Source of the DNA: Paenibacillus sp. FSL H8-0537
Lineage (GTDB): Bacteria; Bacillota; Bacilli; Paenibacillales; Paenibacillaceae
DNA length: 64,000 nt
Assembly (NCBI RefSeq): GCF_038051995.1
Contig: NZ_CP150290.1
Location: forward strand, 6,175,001 to 6,239,000
Reading direction: 5' to 3'
How positions within the stretch are numbered: position 1 is the stretch's first letter; every line of letters begins with the position of its first letter. The notes beneath the pieces were generated by a model. The model worked only from the letters and a program-made list of their open reading frames with translations. It made no database searches and had not been told where the DNA came from. The position numbers and the translations under genes are program-made. Shown piece by piece: positions 61,720 through 64,000 of this stretch.

Positions 61720-63181
61720 CCCTACTTATTATCATATTCAAAACATCTCTCAATGGATCATTTTCTTTTAAATGTCTACGAATCTCTATAAGTTTGCTTA
61801 ATTCCTTTTTGAGCGCTTTATTTTCAACACCTTTACTAATTTTAGCAAGAAAGGAATCTATCTCACGAGCAATATACAGATTCCGTGTAGTAAATACATC
61901 AAAGATATTATACAAAATGTCATCTACAGACCAACCAAACGTATCTTCATCATGTAATTGTGCCCTAACAGAATTATTCTTTATTTTCAAGGAAACAATA
62001 GATGATGAATTAGGCTCAAGGTCAGAAATCATAAAATGTGAATGAGTTGCTATAATAAAATGACAAGACCTATAATGAGAAAATATACTTTTAAGATAGT
62101 TGATATAATTTATTTGCCAGTTTGGATGCAAACTTATTTCCGGTTCATCTATTAATACAATCGAGCCATGTTCGATCTTAGATAAAATATTGATCATTGT
62201 GAATAAAAACTGTTTTTCTCCTGAACTTGCTAACTCAAAGTCAAATGAACTTTCTCTCCCAATATGCAAAGTAGGATATTGAATATATCCTAATTTTATT
62301 AGTTTATTCAGAACATCATAGTCTTTATTAATTGCGATGTTATTCTCTGCACTATCCAAATCAATATCATAATATAAAGAAGATCCGTTATCTCTCTTTA
62401 TATTTTTGGAATGAAGAATACGGTTATTTAAAAACTCAACGATTTCATATACATCTTCTCGCGAATATTTTTTTAACCCATCTGATCTATAATCGGATCT
62501 CTCACTTATTTTCTCTAGTAAATTCTCTATTTCCTTTTCGTTAATTTTTTTATTAAACACTGTTTTCTTTCTTTTACCTGCCCCAAAGTAAATCCTAATT
62601 TTATTATCTAGTTTCAGAAATTCTAATATTGATTTTAGATTTATTATAAATTCATTATTTACAGATAACTCAATAATATTATCAATAATTCTTCTAACTA
62701 CTGTATTAACAAAAGTAGCATTTGATGTATGTCTTACTCCTAAATATTCATATATTTTGTCTTCACCAAATTCAGTTTTATTATAAAGGAATTTGTCATT
62801 TACCATAAAAGATACAGCGAGCACTTTTTGAGGTAACCATAAATCTCTAGGCTCAATAATTTTACTGTTACATTTAAATTTATAATTATTGTTTCTTTGT
62901 TCTACCTCAAAGTAATTCTCATTATAATAATAACTTAAATAGAATTCCGCTTTAAACGGATCATTTTGAAGATTTGAAGTCTCATTTTTGAGTCTTTCAA
63001 GACTTCTAAACACTTCGCAAATTGTGGATAACAACCGACTTTTTCCAGTTCCATTTGGACCAATGATTAAAGTGCTTAAAAGATTTTTATCAAATTCTTT
63101 ATTGGGATTAATGAAATCTACAATAACATCATTTCCATATAGAATCTCCGAACTGAAGCAAACCAATCGAAATTCACTCAT
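61703..63181 (-). CDS. ABC-like AAA ATPase of a Septu-like (PtuA-type) defence pair
   Basis: This 492-residue ATPase starts at ATG 63181 behind GAGGAG. Walker A is LIIGPNGTGKSRLL, the ABC-type signature region is LASSGEKQFLFTMI, Walker B is IVLIDEPEISLHPNWQ and the H-loop is FIIATHSHFMISD. The long middle insertion is helical. This SMC/RecF-like type is the ATPase of Septu, retron-linked and related defence systems. GC content is visibly lower (about 30%) than in the cluster to the left, indicating foreign origin. It and the HNH gene lie inside the putative second Tn7-like element. Confidence 0.82.
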   Translation of the reverse strand: MSEFRLVCFSSEILYGNDVIVDFINPNKEFDKNLLSTLIIGPNGTGKSRLLSTICEVFRSLERLKNETSNLQNDPFKAEFYLSYYYNENYFEVEQRNNNYKFKCNSKIIEPRDLWLPQKVLAVSFMVNDKFLYNKTEFGEDKIYEYLGVRHTSNATFVNTVVRRIIDNIIELSVNNEFIINLKSILEFLKLDNKIRIYFGAGKRKKTVFNKKINEKEIENLLEKISERSDYRSDGLKKYSREDVYEIVEFLNNRILHSKNIKRDNGSSLYYDIDLDSAENNIAINKDYDVLNKLIKLGYIQYPTLHIGRESSFDFELASSGEKQFLFTMINILSKIEHGSIVLIDEPEISLHPNWQINYINYLKSIFSHYRSCHFIIATHSHFMISDLEPNSSSIVSLKIKNNSVRAQLHDEDTFGWSVDDILYNIFDVFTTRNLYIAREIDSFLAKISKGVENKALKKELSKLIEIRRHLKENDPLRDVLNMIISRVDDND

Positions 63182-63399
63182 TATAAACTCCTCTGTTATC
63201 ATATTTGCAGAACCTACCGCTACATTTCAGCTTGCTGATCTACCTATGAACACTAAACTCATCCGCTATACGTAGTGTAATTTCAATTTCAATGGCAAGA
63301 GACGTAATTCGGAACCGGTAGACGCTTCCTATTGAATTCTTCGATCGTGAACCCGCTTTAGCGATCCTGCCGAGACAGAACAACCTCCCAATCTTTCAG

Positions 63400-63702
63400 C
63401 TACTTCACATCCGTATATAAATCTTTCTCATAATAGCCGTCAAGAATCACTCGGTTAACCATTAAATAGTAAAATATCCCCTTTTTCGAGTGATACTTTA
63501 AATTCTCATGTTGTTCCAATAAAAAACCACATGATAAACCGGTAAATCGGCTTAGCGCAGGAGAATCATCTTCATTTTGAGCAATATAAGCCTTCAATAA
63601 ATTTTCTAGAAAAGAAATCAAAATCTTTATCTCCTCTGAACCGCCTGTCATGGCTCTCGGTTTACCCATGTTGCTGTAAAATGAGAACCGTTCAGACACC
63701 AT
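63400..63702 (-). CDS. Hypothetical protein
   Basis: I do not recognise this 100-residue protein. It appears helical, with SEEIKILISFLENLLKAYIA and a C-terminal FYYLMVNRVILDGYYEKDL. It follows the gene at the right edge by 30 bases on the same strand, so the two probably share a transcript and a function. It could be part of the same mobile cargo as the ATPase-HNH pair. Confidence 0.5.
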   Translation of the reverse strand: MVSERFSFYSNMGKPRAMTGGSEEIKILISFLENLLKAYIAQNEDDSPALSRFTGLSCGFLLEQHENLKYHSKKGIFYYLMVNRVILDGYYEKDLYTDVK

Positions 63703-63732
63703 AATAATGCACCACTGGTTTGCCGCGGCTGC

Positions 63733-64000
63733 TTACTCATACTTCTTAAGTTCATCCCCATATTCCGTTAATAACAATTGGTTCATTTCTGCGAAAGCCT
63801 CCAGTTTCTTAATCCTCGAAATTATAATCTTTCGCTTCCTTTCATTTTCTTTTTGGCCTTCTCCCCAAATATCATCAATATCACTATGCAAATCTCTAAA
63901 GATCACTGAGAATTTGTCTTCTTCCTGAAGTGCTACTGAGTTTTCTAACCATTCAATTGTAGAATTATCAGTTGCAGCCATTACAGCTTTTTCAAAAACA
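63733..64000 (-). CDS. Hypothetical protein, possibly extending past the window
   Basis: The frame ends at 63733 and is open to position 64000; an internal ATG at 63981 gives 82 residues (EWLENSVALQEEDKFSVIFR, then a charged helix around KRKIIISRIKKLEAFAEMNQ). Because no stop occurs upstream within the window the true start may be outside. The family is not recognised; the charged helices suggest a coiled coil. Confidence 0.45.
   Translation of the reverse strand, partial: VFEKAVMAATDNSTIEWLENSVALQEEDKFSVIFRDLHSDIDDIWGEGQKENERKRKIIISRIKKLEAFAEMNQLLLTEYGDELKKYE

Overview
The window looks like a Paenibacillaceae (Paenibacillus-type) Firmicutes genome. Supporting signs are strong AGGAGG ribosome binding sites, an SLH-domain surface protein, a YpdA-type flavoprotein, a MalT-like LuxR regulator, and many decayed Bacillales insertion sequences (IS66, IS256, IS3, IS1182, ISL3-like and IS4-like). 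No rRNA, tRNA or CRISPR was seen. All family calls are by reading the protein sequences; no database search was run.

Region 1 (1-33.5 kb) is one large biosynthetic locus built from single-domain enzymes, with no NRPS or PKS megasynthase. It has three transcription units. A rightward unit (26.05-33.42 kb) encodes two KAS III-like proteins, a ProC-like reductase, a BtrH-like acyltransferase, a YpdA-like flavoprotein, a carrier protein, an aaRS-like amino acid:carrier-protein ligase and SbnB. A divergent leftward unit (25.89-8.42 kb) encodes KAS III, a DapL-like aminotransferase, an AhpD-fold protein, another KAS III-like protein, an AMP-ligase/ATP-grasp fusion, UvrB, UvrA, a fold-III PLP decarboxylase, two acyl-CoA dehydrogenase-like proteins, a carrier protein and an ABC-2 exporter. 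It ends at a hairpin terminator near 8.3 kb. A third leftward unit (8.1 kb to beyond the window edge) encodes SbnA, a second cysteine-synthase-like enzyme, a short acyl-CoA dehydrogenase-like protein, an AMP-ligase and nucleotide-sugar/glycosyltransferase genes. SbnA+SbnB predict 2,3-diaminopropionate as a precursor. Translationally coupled uvrB-uvrA genes inside the operon suggest a DNA-damaging product with dedicated self-protection. I do not recognise the pathway and think it may be undescribed. An orphan winged-helix regulator with a degenerate receiver follows at 33.5-34.3 kb.

Region 2 (34.3-49.5 kb) is an accessory, rearranged zone. It holds IS remnants, a GNAT, a MobA-like nucleotidyltransferase, an intact IS1182-like element nested inside an IS3 remnant, an alpha/beta hydrolase, a secreted serine hydrolase, a truncated sensor kinase, a DJ-1/PfpI protein, a ferric-siderophore ABC operon whose ATPase is truncated, and a helicase remnant.

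Region 3 (49.7-56.4 kb) has an SLH-anchored surface protein with eight 82-residue repeats and a MalT-like regulator.

Region 4 (48.4 kb and 56.7-64 kb) carries the most striking non-coding structure: three small elements with TGT...ACA ends and iterated 20-21 bp sites resembling TnsB-binding sites of Tn7. Two have perfect 5-bp target duplications (cctgc; attat). The largest (57645-60022) carries a hydrolase and an AraC/GyrI-like regulator, contains no transposase, and has split an XRE-family repressor gene. Immediately beyond it, a second family of Tn7-like ends meets end to end across 5 bp. It is followed by an AT-rich Septu-like ATPase+HNH pair that is probably defence cargo of a larger element running off the right edge.
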